DNA of 64,000 bases from Amorphochlora amoebiformis. Taxonomy: Eukaryota; Cercozoa; Chlorarachniophyceae. The notes below the pieces were generated by a model, which worked only from the letters and a program-made list of their open reading frames with translations, was not told where the DNA came from and did no database searches. The stretch lies in assembly GCA_054601695.1 (NCBI GenBank), contig BAAHQB010000144.1:1-64000 (forward strand). The letters are read 5' to 3'. The number at the start of each line of letters is the position of its first letter. Within the stretch, counting starts at the first letter, position 1. Shown here piece after piece: positions 1 through 11,825 of the stretch. The translations under genes were made by a program, and so were the position numbers.

Positions 1-540
1 CTCCTAACCCTAACCCTAACCCTAACCCTAACCCTAACCCTAACCCTAACCCTAACCCTAACCCTAACCCTAACCCTAACCCTAACCCTAACCCTAACCC
101 TAACCCTAACCCTAACCCTAACCCTAACCCTAACCCTAACCCTAACCCTAACCCTAACCCTAACCCTAACCCTAACCCTAACCCTAACCCTAACCCTAAC
201 CCTAACCCTAACCCTAACCCTAACCCTAACCCTAACCCTAACCCTAACCCTAACCCTAACCCTAACCCTAACCCTAACCCTAACCCTAACCCTAACCCTA
301 ACCCTAACCCTAACCCAACCCTAACCCTACACCCTAACCCTAACCCTAACCCTAACCCTAACCCTAACCCTAACCCTAACCCTAACCCTAACCCTAACCC
401 TAACCCTAACCCTAACCCTAACCCTAACCCTAACCCTAACCCTAACCCTAACCCTAACCCTAACCCTAACCCTAACCCTAACCCTAACCCTAACCCTAAC
501 CCTAACCCTAACCCTAACCCTAACCCTAACCCTAACCCTA
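1..540 (+). repeat. Telomere, CCCTAA repeat (left chromosome end)
   Basis: About 88 near-perfect copies of CCCTAA read on the plus strand, as expected where the C-rich strand runs 5' to 3' into the chromosome. The array is interrupted once, at about 314-333, by one shortened unit (cccaaccctaa) and one with an insertion (ccctacaccctaa). It ends abruptly at 540 and is followed by gtactag. The TTAGGG type is shared by animals, many fungi and several protist groups, so it does not identify the organism. Confidence 0.98.
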
Positions 541-1025
541 GTACTAGAAATCACTATTTTTTTTAACAGAAATCTAGGAAAGAGTTGTCTCTAGTGTCTA
601 GAGTATCTACATTTATATAGTTTATCTAGTTTTTACCTAGTATACTTGTACTTTAAGTAGATCTAGAGATCACACTAGACAGAGTTTAGTTTGTTACCTA
701 GGTACGTTATCCAGGTTATAACTTTGATGAGCTGTCTACTAGGTCTAGGCTATCTCTACTAGCTCTAGATCTACTAGATCTAAGCTATTGACTCCAGTGG
801 CTAGATCTAGTAGATCTAGTGGCTAGAGTGGATAGACTAGATTGAGTCAGATCTAGGAGAAAAAATAGAAAACGTTTCTGCTTGCCAGACTTGTTCCGCT
901 CTATTACGATCTAGACGATCTAGATGTAGCCTACTTTGTCCAGATAGCGAGTAGTATCTGGACTGATGGACTTGAAACCAATGAGGTGGTAATAAGCGCT
1001 CATCACTGAGTCCGTCAGTAACAAA
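541..1025. other. CTAG-rich subtelomeric spacer, 3' flank of SDR gene
   Basis: No open exon is visible. The stretch is dense in CTAG and in AGATCT/CTAGATC variants (for example around 657-670, 735-850 and 905-925). Similar sequence recurs at 22010-22510 and 45899-47745, each time directly beyond a gene's stop codon; here it lies beyond the TAA of the SDR gene. It could hold the transcript end, but I see no clear polyadenylation signal. Confidence 0.6.
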
Positions 1026-1933
1026 TTAAAAGCTGGGGAAGATACCCTGGTCGAGCATGAAGTCGATTTGTGCTTTCATTAGCTCCTTGGTCAACTACAA
1101 GTCCACAATTGCAATCAACTCTTCATCATGTAAAACAAGAAAACATTCCATCACCTTGGGATTGGAGTATTTGAATCCTTCCTTTTCGATGGCGGACCCA
1201 TCGATGCACAAACCCTAAGATGAAGTCGAGAGCCTCCATAAATGAATGAAGACGTAATACGCGTGTAATTTTTAACCTTGTGCTTGAGGAGTTCTTTGTC
1301 GATGTAAGGAGAAATGGGAGTGTTGAAGATCTTTTGCTCCTGCAAGATCATACACGATGTGAACGGCAGTTTATACTAGTTATACTCACACGTTCAGTTT
1401 ACCGTGCACAAGGTGGTAAAAGCTGGCACATGCTGCTCGTTGGCCGTCTCAGTCACAGTGTCGAGCATCATCTAAGGAGAAAGAACTTGTTATTCGGACT
1501 CATGGACAGGTGGTCATGTAGTCAGGTACTTTTTTTTTTATCGTGCTTATTGTTATGTGGTAGTGCAAGTTGTACCGCAGCTGCCTTGCTCTTTAACCAA
1601 CCATGGAAGTCAGTCTTGATCCCAAAAATCTTTCCAATCAGCCCGTTGACCAACCCCTAAAGAATCACATACTTATGACGCCCGCACCCAAAATGACGGC
1701 GGCAGGTTGATGAGTACAATCCCAAGAAACATAAACAACTCAAATCCAAAAACAGGTCTCAACCTTCAAGGCAAAACTAGCTCGATACTTGGTAAAAATG
1801 TTTTGAGACCATTTCGTACCTGATCGCTGTTTCCCTTGTCAGCAAGGTTGTAGATTTTCCTGCAAAAAAATGCAGGTTTTAACCAGTTTGCCAACAGCCA
1901 AGGTCCCAGATATCAAATAGCCATTGAACGTTC

Positions 1934-1969
<36 letters not shown>

Positions 1970-1980
1970 GTAATATATAC

Positions 1981-2022
<42 letters not shown>

Positions 2023-2092
2023 ATATATATATGTCTATATATATATATATATACATAATATATACATATATATATATATACATAATATATAC

Positions 2093-2145
<53 letters not shown>

Positions 2146-2171
2146 TATATATATATATATGTATATGTATG

Positions 2172-2216
<45 letters not shown>

Positions 2217-2389
2217 GTATATGATACACATTTTATTTTTATAATTCTAATACAATGCACAAACGACTTTACCCGGGCTGGATGGTCGTCACGGAAAGCC
2301 AGATGGCGCTCACCACATCATCAACGTGGACCTGCAAATATGCATCCAACTATCACTACGTACCGTACCGTACCTATCATACAAACCGC

Positions 2390-2439
<50 letters not shown>

Positions 2440-3388
2440 TATATATATATATATGTGTGTGTGTATATATAATCCTTTAGATGTATTTATACACACATGT
2501 ATATGCGTACGCGAAAATAGGATATCTAATCAAAGACGTCTAGACAGTTGAACCAGTCGTAAATTACACAATTGCACTGACATGTATGGTCTTCAGGACA
2601 ACAGACCCGCATGTCTCGCCATCGAGTGATCTTAACATGATGCCAAGAGTGACCGTGAGGAACTAACTACCGCATTCGAGAAGCACAAGTTCAAACACAG
2701 GCTTCGAAGTCCAAGGTGCCTGCACTCGAGTCAGACTCGGAACCAGAGATATCATCCAAGAAGACGATGAAGGCCCAGATGAAGAGCAAGAAGAAGTCTA
2801 AGTCGAAGGCAAATAACGAGTGTCAAGTTGCCCACGACCAAGCCTTCGTGACTCCATACAACTTGTCGCTTGAGACTTTCCAAGAATATCAGGATTGCCA
2901 GGACTAATGAGTAGAGTGTTGGCCAAGCCAGATAGTATTTAGAATACCACCACTCATTCACCCCAGAGAGCCGGATGAGATCTACCCCAATCCCTTGCAA
3001 TGCGATCCTGGCTATGAAACAGCAACTGCATACAGGATGATCCAGTCTGCATCTGGACCAAGAGCAACCCAAGACAGCGATTTGCAAGAATAGGAATGAT
3101 GTAAGTCATTGTAGAAAGCAAATTCGTACAGCCAGGAGCTATAGTTGTAGGACTAGCCCGAAAACTCTGGAGATCCATTGGAGATCGCTGGATATCCACT
3201 GGAGATCTCTGGAGATCCATGTTCAGTAGATACCCAGGGGAATTATAAAAGGGATTCTCGAAGGCTCTCGAACACTTCTAGACAGTCCTCCCTGTTCTCC
3301 CAACTGGAATAATCCAAGCGGCATGGGTCGACTCAACACCAGTTGTATACCTAACTGCTGCGCTAACAATGCACACACACACACACCC

Positions 3389-3443
<55 letters not shown>

Positions 3444-3501
3444 TATATACATACATATATGTATATATATATATATACATATATTATATATGTATATATA
3501 T

Positions 3502-3543
<42 letters not shown>

Positions 3544-4311
3544 ACTATGTACAATTACATATATACATTTGTGATACACCGTATTCATTTTGAGAGATGC
3601 GTCCCAGAGGAACTTCATGGTTTCCTTGCTCCTCTTGTAGTATGGAGCGCAAGCAATTCGAGGCGCTGAGCGGGATGAAGTTTAATGCCAAATCCATTAT
3701 TGCATTACTAGTGGGTGGAATTACTTAAGCCCATCTTGTCCCCGGGACCGTATACAATAGCCGGCCTGAGGATGACCAGGTTGAGTCCCTTGGTCTGATA
3801 ACAACATTTCTATGATGTAATCGACTAGATGTGTGTGGGAGAGGCCTTGTATTGCTCACTTCCGACAGCACTTTCTCCGCCGTGAGCCTGTGAACGGCGA
3901 CATTAGTCCAAGGATCCAACGCCCCTTTCTCATCAACCGCTGTCTGTCATCCATTTAATGTACTGCTCATATCATAAGCATGCTCTATAATTCATTTAAT
4001 ATAGTAATTAGGGATCTCTAATCTGTCCACATAGCAAAAACATCTTAAATCTGTCCATGATGCGATTACATGACATCTTAAATCTGTCCATGATGTGATA
4101 GCATTAGCATGTTCAATCTGTCCGTATGATGTGATAGCATTAGCATAACATGTTCAATCTGTCCATGTGATAGCAATTGGGATATGTTTTTGTCCATGCA
4201 ATAGCGCCATTAGGATCTCAAATCTGTCCTTGTTATTTACTTAGAACACATCTCAACGTTTTTCCATGTAAATATATTTTTGTAATATCTATATATTCAC
4301 ATGTATGTAAT

Positions 4312-4375
<64 letters not shown>

Positions 4376-4827
4376 CGTACAGATATACACGTTGTGAAAA
4401 GTGAGTGTTTTTGTGATATGCATGAAGCAATAGAAGGGGATTCGATAACAACCTTCTTACTCTCCTTGTACACGTGCGCAGTGGAGACTTCGATCCACTT
4501 TTTCACCTTCATCTCAGCCGCAGCCTGAGATGTAACATTCAATCAATTAACCCATACCATGCACAGCCTATCACATCTGGATATAAATCTTGCAATTTTG
4601 ACACATTTGTCTGTTTTCACGTGCCTTGCCACATTTGTCCGCGACGACGACAGCTCGCTCTTTGTAGTCATTCGCGGACATGGCCTTACAATACAAATAA
4701 CATCCAACATCAAATACTTTTCAGCTCAATACAAATAACATCCAACATCAAATACTTAAGAGCCCTTGGAATGGCCTCCATACCACTGGACCCTAGGGCT
4801 CAGGGATATGGACCAGGGACAGAGCAT

Positions 4828-4861
<34 letters not shown>

Positions 4862-4864
4862 ATT

Positions 4865-4950
<86 letters not shown>

Positions 4951-5478
4951 CAATGTATAGATATATCCGTAAACGGATCGGATGGTGAAAGTTTTATTTT
5001 GGTCTAAAAGGTCGAATTCCACACACCGCTCTTGTCTCGCCGCAAAGGTTGATGACGTAGTCTACTTTCTCCTTGAAGCTCTTCTTAACGTGGGCTGGGA
5101 AACAATCAACATTCTCTATGCCAATATGAATACATTAGATGCCAATATGACTACATTAGATGCCAATATGACTACATTAGATGCCAATATGAATACATCA
5201 GATGCCAATATGAATACATCAAATGCCAATATGAATACATCAAATGCCAGTATGCATACATCAGATGCCAATATGAATACATCAGATGCCAATATGAGTA
5301 CATCAGATGCCAATATGAATACATCAGACGCCAATATGAGTACATTAGATGCCAATATGAATAAATCAGATGCCAATATGAATACATCAGATGCCAATAT
5401 GAATACATCAGATGCCAATATGAATACATCAAATGTCAATATGAATAAATCAGATGTACCCGGGGATTACCGCAGTGT

Positions 5479-5565
<87 letters not shown>

Positions 5566-5629
5566 GCATCGTGCATGTAGGGATTTGTCTATAAATATAT
5601 ATATATGTATATATGCATATATATATTAA

Positions 5630-5661
<32 letters not shown>

Positions 5662-5673
5662 GCATATATATAT

Positions 5674-5732
<59 letters not shown>

Positions 5733-6729
5733 TTACGATCTTTGGAGAGGTCAGCCGTGATAAACTTGACGAGGTCCTTGTTGTCAAAAGCAGCCTGAAG
5801 ATTGGAGGGTGACTTGTTAGCTATATGACCGTTCAAGAGGCATGAATAGGGCTACCCTATGAGATTTGTGCATGTGAGCTATGGCTGGCATCTTCTTGTC
5901 CGCGACGTAAATCTACAAATCAAAGACACATATTCACACCGAGTTTTGACAGGTTAAACAGGATTGCGGGTTTGATTCGAGTGTTAGAGCGTTTTCTTCA
6001 TGGCAGAGATACCCTGGAGCATAACTTTTTGTGGGTTTGAGTCGAGTGGTAGAGTGTTTTCTTCAGCTTGACGAGCGATTGTGGGTTTGAGTCGAGTGTT
6101 ATTCAGAGTGTTTTCTTAAGACTTGACGAGGGATTGTGGGTTTGCGTCGCGTGTTAGAGTGTTTTCTTCAGACTTGACAAGGGATTGTGGGCTTGAGTCG
6201 AGTGTTAGAGTGTTTTTCTTCAGACTTGACGAGGGATTGTGGGGTTGAGTCAAGTGTTGGAGTGTTCCTTCAGACTTGACGAGGGATTGTGGGTTTGAGT
6301 CGAGTGTCAGAGTGTTTTCTTCAGACTTGACGAGGATTGTGGGTTTTGAGTCGAGTGTTAGAGTGTTTTCTTCATGGGAGAGATACCCTGGAGCATAACT
6401 TTTTGTCCACGAGAGACTTGACAAGATTCCTGCCGATGAAGCCTGTTCCCCCGAGAATCAACACGCTAGGACCCGATGCATTCGAAGTCTAAGCCCCCAA
6501 CACACCACAAAACACATGCACACACAAGTCTCAACCCTCAAAGCATAGTAAAGGATGGTAGCATGGAATTGGAAAGCAGTTGCACATCTGGATCTATGCC
6601 AACCCATACTGGCCGCAAACTGGCCTTCCCCATGCAAATACACCAAGAACAAAACCGTGCCTTCACAACTAGCCAAAAAGGATAAAAATTCTCTGTTGGG
6701 ACACCATGCCAATGCAACAGCCCTACCAT
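1026..6729 (-). CDS. Extended SDR, NAD-dependent epimerase/dehydratase family, 17 exons
   Basis: A Rossmann-fold oxidoreductase of about 366 residues; the substrate is not evident. Exons (minus): 6729-6727 (ATG only, tentative), 6488-6387, 5912-5856, 5794-5737, 5094-5027, 4684-4625, 4524-4453, 3943-3860, 3794-3725, 3665-3580, 2331-2273, 1859-1820, 1656-1576, 1471-1403, 1339-1277, 1214-1155, 1094-1026 (TAA). All phases agree and the sum is divisible by three. Landmarks in order: dinucleotide-binding [84 protein letters not shown] near the C-terminus. The order, length and spacing fit the family. All introns are GT-AG except the one after 4625, which starts GC. Where SDRs often carry YxxxK, the segment after PWT reads [11 protein letters not shown], without Tyr. 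The single-codon first exon is an inference from the phase-0 acceptor at 6489. Confidence 0.92.
2480..3385 (+). other. Unexplained coding-like insert in an SDR intron
   Basis: This non-repetitive 0.9 kb sits in the intron between SDR exons 3665-3580 and 2331-2273. On the plus strand a frame stays open from about 2663 to the TAA at 2905-2907 and has balanced, coding-like composition: an acidic/Ser stretch ([12 protein letters not shown]), a Lys-rich run (KSKKKSKSK), then [14 protein letters not shown]. No ATG is well placed. Near 3170-3222 a 16-base motif (ggagatccattggaga and variants) is repeated four times. It could be an exon of an antisense gene or a decayed mobile element; I recognise no domain. 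Confidence 0.35.
5118..5456. repeat. 21-bp minisatellite in SDR intron
   Basis: About 16 head-to-tail copies of a 21-base unit with the core gatgccaatatgaatacat, differing by one or two bases. It lies in the intron between exons 5794-5737 and 5094-5027, close to the acceptor of the latter. The period is a multiple of three, so it reads as an open frame on both strands, but no splice evidence makes it an exon. Confidence 0.9.
5950..6386. repeat. About 54-bp minisatellite derived from exon edge, SDR intron 1
   Basis: Eight or so copies of a unit containing cagacttgacgagggattg and gagtcgagtgttagagtg. Two parts resemble the neighbouring coding exon: gacttgacgagg matches the complement of the LVKSL codons, and at about 5999-6035 a block reading agataccctggagcataac repeats the last exon bases plus the splice donor found at 6380-6400. 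Confidence 0.85.
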
Positions 6730-7069
6730 GATATGGTATGTCGTCGCTTCGCTGCTCCTGAGGTTTTGGCTGTGCAGCACTGCAGCTCAGATAATATATG
6801 ACTCCCGGGATTCGTCGTTCGACGGGGGATTCCCGGGATTCGTCATTGTTGTATCGGGCTTCAACCGGGATTCACCGAATGGGCGAAAGTACGAGCAACA
6901 AAGGCATGTTGTATGTTCTGTATTCGGAGTACTGTTCGGTGTTGTTTATCGTTGGTATGTGTGTTGTTTTGTTGGTTGTGCGTGAAAAAACAGTCCACCC
7001 TAAGCGCACGAGAGACTCCAGATCACTACGCCTCAACACGTGGACGCTTGGCTGCGCTGAAGCATAGAT
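6730..7069. promoter_or_regulatory. Divergent promoter region, SDR gene / His-rich gene
   Basis: The 340 bases separate the SDR start (minus) from the ATG of the His-rich gene (plus), so both promoters should lie here. A short plus-strand frame with an ATG at 6879 carries one hydrophobic stretch (CSVLFIVGMCVVLLVV) and could be an upstream exon of the His-rich gene. Another, from 6728, begins [18 protein letters not shown] could not join either convincingly. Confidence 0.4.
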
Positions 7070-8757
7070 ATGATACTTCGTGGAACAGTGAATACTTCGG
7101 TTTGGAGGGTGGTTCCAGGTTTCGCGGCAAAATTTGTGGGAGTTGCTGGCTTGTTGTTGGGTGTGGGCGTGGGTGTGGTGTCTGTTTCAATCATGGTATT
7201 CTTGGTTGTGAGCAATTGTCGGTGTATGCAAGCGAACGAATGCACCGCAAAAACCACAGTCCACCATCACGGATTAGACGCCCACCGAACAAAGACTAAC
7301 CATCATCCATACTTGAACCGCAACCACAATAGCATCCACCACAAGTTCTCTCATCACCATCACGGTCACCACGGTCGCCACGGTCACCGTGACGACCAAA
7401 TCCACCACAACCACCGTGACACCCAAAACGACCATCACAGTCACCGTGACACCCAAAACCACCATCAACACTGTGATATCCAAAACCACTATCACCACCT
7501 GGACACCCAAAACCACTACCATCGCTACGACCACAACCATCATCAACGCTACGACAACCACCACAGCGACACCCAAAACAACCATCCCCCCCACAACATT
7601 TACAACCACCATCAACACCGCAACGTCAACCACAACCACCATCAACACCTCCATCAACACCACCATCAACGCCACGACCAACACCCTCATCAACACCCCC
7701 ATCAACAATCCCATCAACACTCCCATCAACACGACGGCAAAGATTACAAACAACATCAACACCACCTCCAACAACACTACGACAACCTTGAAAACCAACA
7801 GAGATTGGCCTTATGGTCATCAAGAGCATCACGAGCATCGCGACCATCATCACGAGCATCGCGACCATCATCACGAGCATCGCGACCATCATCACGAGCA
7901 TCGCGACCATCATCACGAGCATCGCGACCATCATCACGAGCATCGCGACCATTATCACGAGCATCGCGACCATCAAAAGCTTCAAGGTCCACAGGATCAT
8001 GGACATCCTGGAGATCGTGGGGATCGTGGGGTTCATGGGAATCGTGGGGTTCATGGGAATCGTGGGAACCATGGGAATCATGGGCATCTGGGTTGCCCAT
8101 GTCTGGGTTGTCCATCACCTCGCCACCTTTGGCCACAGGATTGGCCACAACTTCCAGACTGGGATTACAGCAGCCTCATATTGGCTTAGACATCGGGGAA
8201 GACTCTTCTATATCCGTATCTCTGGATGACAAAGATCAGCGTCAATTTCAACGTCAGATGGACAGATTCAACTATATGCGCAAAACCTACAACAAAAACC
8301 TCACCAACGCGCTATTGGTATCCCGTTCGCATGTTCCATGCGTTTAAACTGCTAACGTGCTATTGGTATCCTAATCGCATGTTCCATGTGTTTTGTGCGT
8401 ATAAACTACTAACGTGCTATTGGTATCCTATTCGCATGTTCCATGCGTTTAAACTGCTAAAGTGCTATTGGTATCCTAATCGCATATTCCATGCGTATGT
8501 GCGTATAAACTGCTAACGTGCCATTGGTATCCTATTCGCATGTCCCGTTCGTTTAAACTGCTAACGTGCCATTGGTATTCTATTCGCATGTTCCATGCGT
8601 ATGTGCGTATAAACTGCGAACGTTCTATTGCTATCCCATTCGCATGTTCCATGCGTATAAACTACATGCATCATATACATATATGCACATATGTACATGC
8701 ATTAAATACCTATATGCACATATGTACATACATATACACATATACATATTATCTATA

Positions 8758-8803
<46 letters not shown>

Positions 8804-8810
8804 TATATCC

Positions 8811-8841
<31 letters not shown>

Positions 8842-8961
8842 CTACTAACATGCTATTGCTATCCTATTCGCAATTCCATGCGTATAAACTATTGTGTTCA
8901 CATCTTATGTACCCACATATTTCACTACACACACACATATATATATATATATATATTTGTT

Positions 8962-9005
<44 letters not shown>

Positions 9006-9107
9006 ATATATATATATATTATATGTATATATATATATATATAATATATGTATATATATATATATATGTATGTATATATATATATGTATATATATGTATA
9101 TATATGA

Positions 9108-9155
<48 letters not shown>

Positions 9156-9191
9156 GCATTATGTGTTATCTGATTATGCATATATGTATAC

Positions 9192-9234
<43 letters not shown>

Positions 9235-9386
9235 ATTATATATATATTACGTTGGTTATGGTGATATCTTAGGATGTAGATATTGTTGGTAGTGGTAGCG
9301 TGTTACATGATTGTTTTCCTCAGTCAAGTGGCGCGATGTTGTATTTTCTGGATATTGACAAGATGTATGTTGTACTTTTAGGATAG
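7070..9386 (+). CDS. His-rich single-pass membrane protein, two exons
   Basis: Exon 1 runs from ATG 7070 to 8317 and exon 2 from 9324 to TAG 9386, joined in phase 0 (gctattg/gtatcc donor; ttttcctcag acceptor), giving about 436 residues. Residues about 22-48 form one hydrophobic segment ([20 protein letters not shown]). Residues about 66-240 are dominated by His, Asn, Gln and Asp. A heptad RASRPSS is then repeated seven or so times, followed by a Trp/Ser-Gly stretch and a charged end, [20 protein letters not shown], which looks conventionally coding. The minus strand over 7274-8150 is also open in repeats, so part of the low-complexity region may be non-coding. A metal-binding role for the His-rich tail is only a guess; no family is recognised. 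It converges with the minus-strand gene ending at 10042. Confidence 0.5.
7806..7975. repeat. 21-bp coding minisatellite, RASRPSS heptads
   Basis: Tandem units of core catcacgagcatcgcgacca within exon 1 of the His-rich gene. The 21-base period keeps the frame and encodes a seven-residue repeat on the plus strand and an Asp/Arg-rich heptad on the minus strand. Confidence 0.9.
8309..8680. repeat. 45-60 bp intronic array carrying copies of a splice donor
   Basis: The end of exon 1 (aacgcgctattg, then gtatcccgttcgcatg) is repeated seven times downstream as aacgtgctattggtatcct followed by cgcatgttccatgcg and taaact. Each copy keeps the TTG/GTATCC junction, so the intron holds a ladder of potential donors. 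A further copy is seen at about 8846-8890 after a TA block. Confidence 0.9.
8690..9255. repeat. (TA)n/(CA)n microsatellite block, intron of His-rich gene
   Basis: Almost pure TA dinucleotide with short CA tracts (9111-9123). It is interrupted near 8830-8930 by one more copy of the donor-containing unit. No gene is visible. Confidence 0.95.
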
Positions 9387-9429
9387 ACACAACAACTTGT
9401 TTTCAGATGAAGGCGAGATGCAACAACAC

Positions 9430-9985
9430 CTTTTAAAAGGTTTACAATGCATCCTCCAACAATCTGTACACAAATGCATCCTCCAACAATCTCTATACAA
9501 AGGCATCCTCCAACAATCTGTACACCAATGCATCCTCCAACAATCTGTACACCAATGCATCCTCCAACAACCTGTATACAAATGGCATCCTCCAACAATC
9601 TGTACACCAAGCATCCTCCAACAATCTGTGTATACACCAACGCATCCTCCAACAATCTGTGTATACCAACGCATCCTCCAACAATCTGTATACCAATGCA
9701 TCCTCCAACAATCTGTATACCAATGCATCCTCCAACAATCTGTATACAAATGCATCCTCCAACAATCTGTATACAAATGCATCCTCCAACAATCTGTATA
9801 CAAATGCATCCTCCAACAATCTGTATAAAATGCATCCTCGTTGAATCTGTCTGCAAATAAATGCATCCTAGAATCGTGTAGAAATGCATCATCGTTGAAT
9901 CTGTGTGCAAATGCATCCTCCAAGAATCCGTATACCAATGCATCCTCGTTGATTCTGTATACAAATGCATCCGTCAATAATCTGT
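9430..9985. repeat. 27-28 bp minisatellite between convergent genes
   Basis: About 18 copies of a unit with core gcatcctccaacaatctgta, decaying toward the high-coordinate end (gaatctgt variants at 9840-9985). It lies between the stop of the plus-strand His-rich gene (9386) and the proposed stop of the minus gene (10042). Read on the minus strand, the first unit abuts a possible donor (cgcgt/gtaaag at about 10000), so it could instead be a last intron of that gene. Confidence 0.9.
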
Positions 9986-10041
9986 AGCTCTTTACACGCG
10001 AATGTTTTAATATGCCAGCGTGCGAGGAGTGGGAGGAAAAG

Positions 10042-11230
10042 TCAAAGCAGGTTTCTCCAACAAATCCATCCCTCCCCATCGAAACCTGTAACACAGTCAC
10101 ATTCCATTCAACAACCTGCAATAACAACCTGCAATAACAACCGCCCCATACCCATAATCCACACCCCACAAGAGACGTAATACATTGTGTTTGTTTCAAC
10201 TTTCTGATTGCGTTTGCATTGTGTTTGTTTCAACTTTGTGCTTGCGTTTTCCATTGTGTTTGTTTCAACTCTGTGCTTGCGTGTGCATTGTGTTTGTTTC
10301 AACCCTGTGCTTGCGTTTGCATTTGGAAACCCGTGTTCCTTCCTGCGGGAGCATAGGTGGAAAAGGACATCGTCCGGGGGGTTCTCCGGTTGTCTGGGTC
10401 GACTGCGATCCCATCCGCTACTCAGGGCTCTGTTCCCACATTCAATACCAACCCTCACCAACCCAAAAACATATCCATCCGAAACCTATTCAAGGTACTC
10501 TCAACTAGATATCAACAATAACAAATCCACACGCAAACCAAAACCCAACTCGTAACCCAAACCAAAACCCCTCCTAACCCAAACCAAGACCCGAAATCCT
10601 AACCCAAACCAAAACCCAACTAACCCAAACCAAAACCCTGAATCCTAACCCGAACCAAAACCCAACTAACCCAAACCAAACCCTAAATCCACACCAAAAC
10701 CAAAACCCAAATCCTAACCCAAACCAAAACCTTAATCCATACCGAATCCAAAACCCAAATTCTAACCCAAACAAAAAAGACCCGAAATCCTAACCCAAAC
10801 CAAAACCCAAATCATAACCCAAACCAAACCCTAATCCACACCGAAACCAAAACCCAAATCCTAACCCAAACCAAGACCCGAAATCCTAACCCAAACCAAA
10901 ACCCAAAACCAAACCCCAAGTCCTAACCGAAACCAAATCCCAAATTCTAACCCAAACCAAGACCCCAAATCCTAATTCAACCAAAACCCAAATCTACACC
11001 ATACTCACACCCAAACTCACACCCCAACTCAACCAACTCACACCCAAACAACACGCAAACAACACGCAAACAACACGCAAATCCGAATCAAATTTACACC
11101 CCTAAAGTAACTCAATCCTAACACAAATACAAGCCAAAACTCAAACCCAAATCTACGCCCGACCAAAACCAACAAACAATCCAAACCCGAACAACTAAAG
11201 TACATTTGAATATATACTTATGTAAAGACA

Positions 11231-11273
<43 letters not shown>

Positions 11274-11296
11274 AAATATTACATGCATTACATATA

Positions 11297-11341
<45 letters not shown>

Positions 11342-11345
11342 AGTG

Positions 11346-11435
<90 letters not shown>

Positions 11436-11515
11436 AATATATGTAAATATATGTATAATATTACATACATTACATATAAATAATATATATACCTAATACA
11501 TATACACACATATAC

Positions 11516-11607
<92 letters not shown>

Positions 11608-11640
11608 TCATATATACATACACACACACATATGTGTGTG

Positions 11641-11711
<71 letters not shown>

Positions 11712-11791
11712 CACATCTATGTATTCGTATGTATACATGTAAATAAATTCGCACATACACACACATATATTTACATGTATACACATATATA

Positions 11792-11825
<34 letters not shown>

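Noticed and set aside
327-554. Arg-Val repeat frame on the minus strand
   Set aside because: It is the telomere repeat read as codons.
1913-2260. Tyr-Ile and Ile-Tyr repeat frames here and at dozens of other places
   Set aside because: Translation of (TA)n microsatellites, with no start context, no biased composition other than the repeat, and equally open on both strands.
5118-5456. Evenly spaced 21-base repeats, CRISPR-like at first sight
   Set aside because: Units are contiguous with no unique spacers, and the window is eukaryotic.
9320-10199. 216- and 273-codon frames on the minus strand and matching plus frames
   Set aside because: They run through the 27-28 base minisatellite; only the segment 10005-10107 has non-repetitive coding character.
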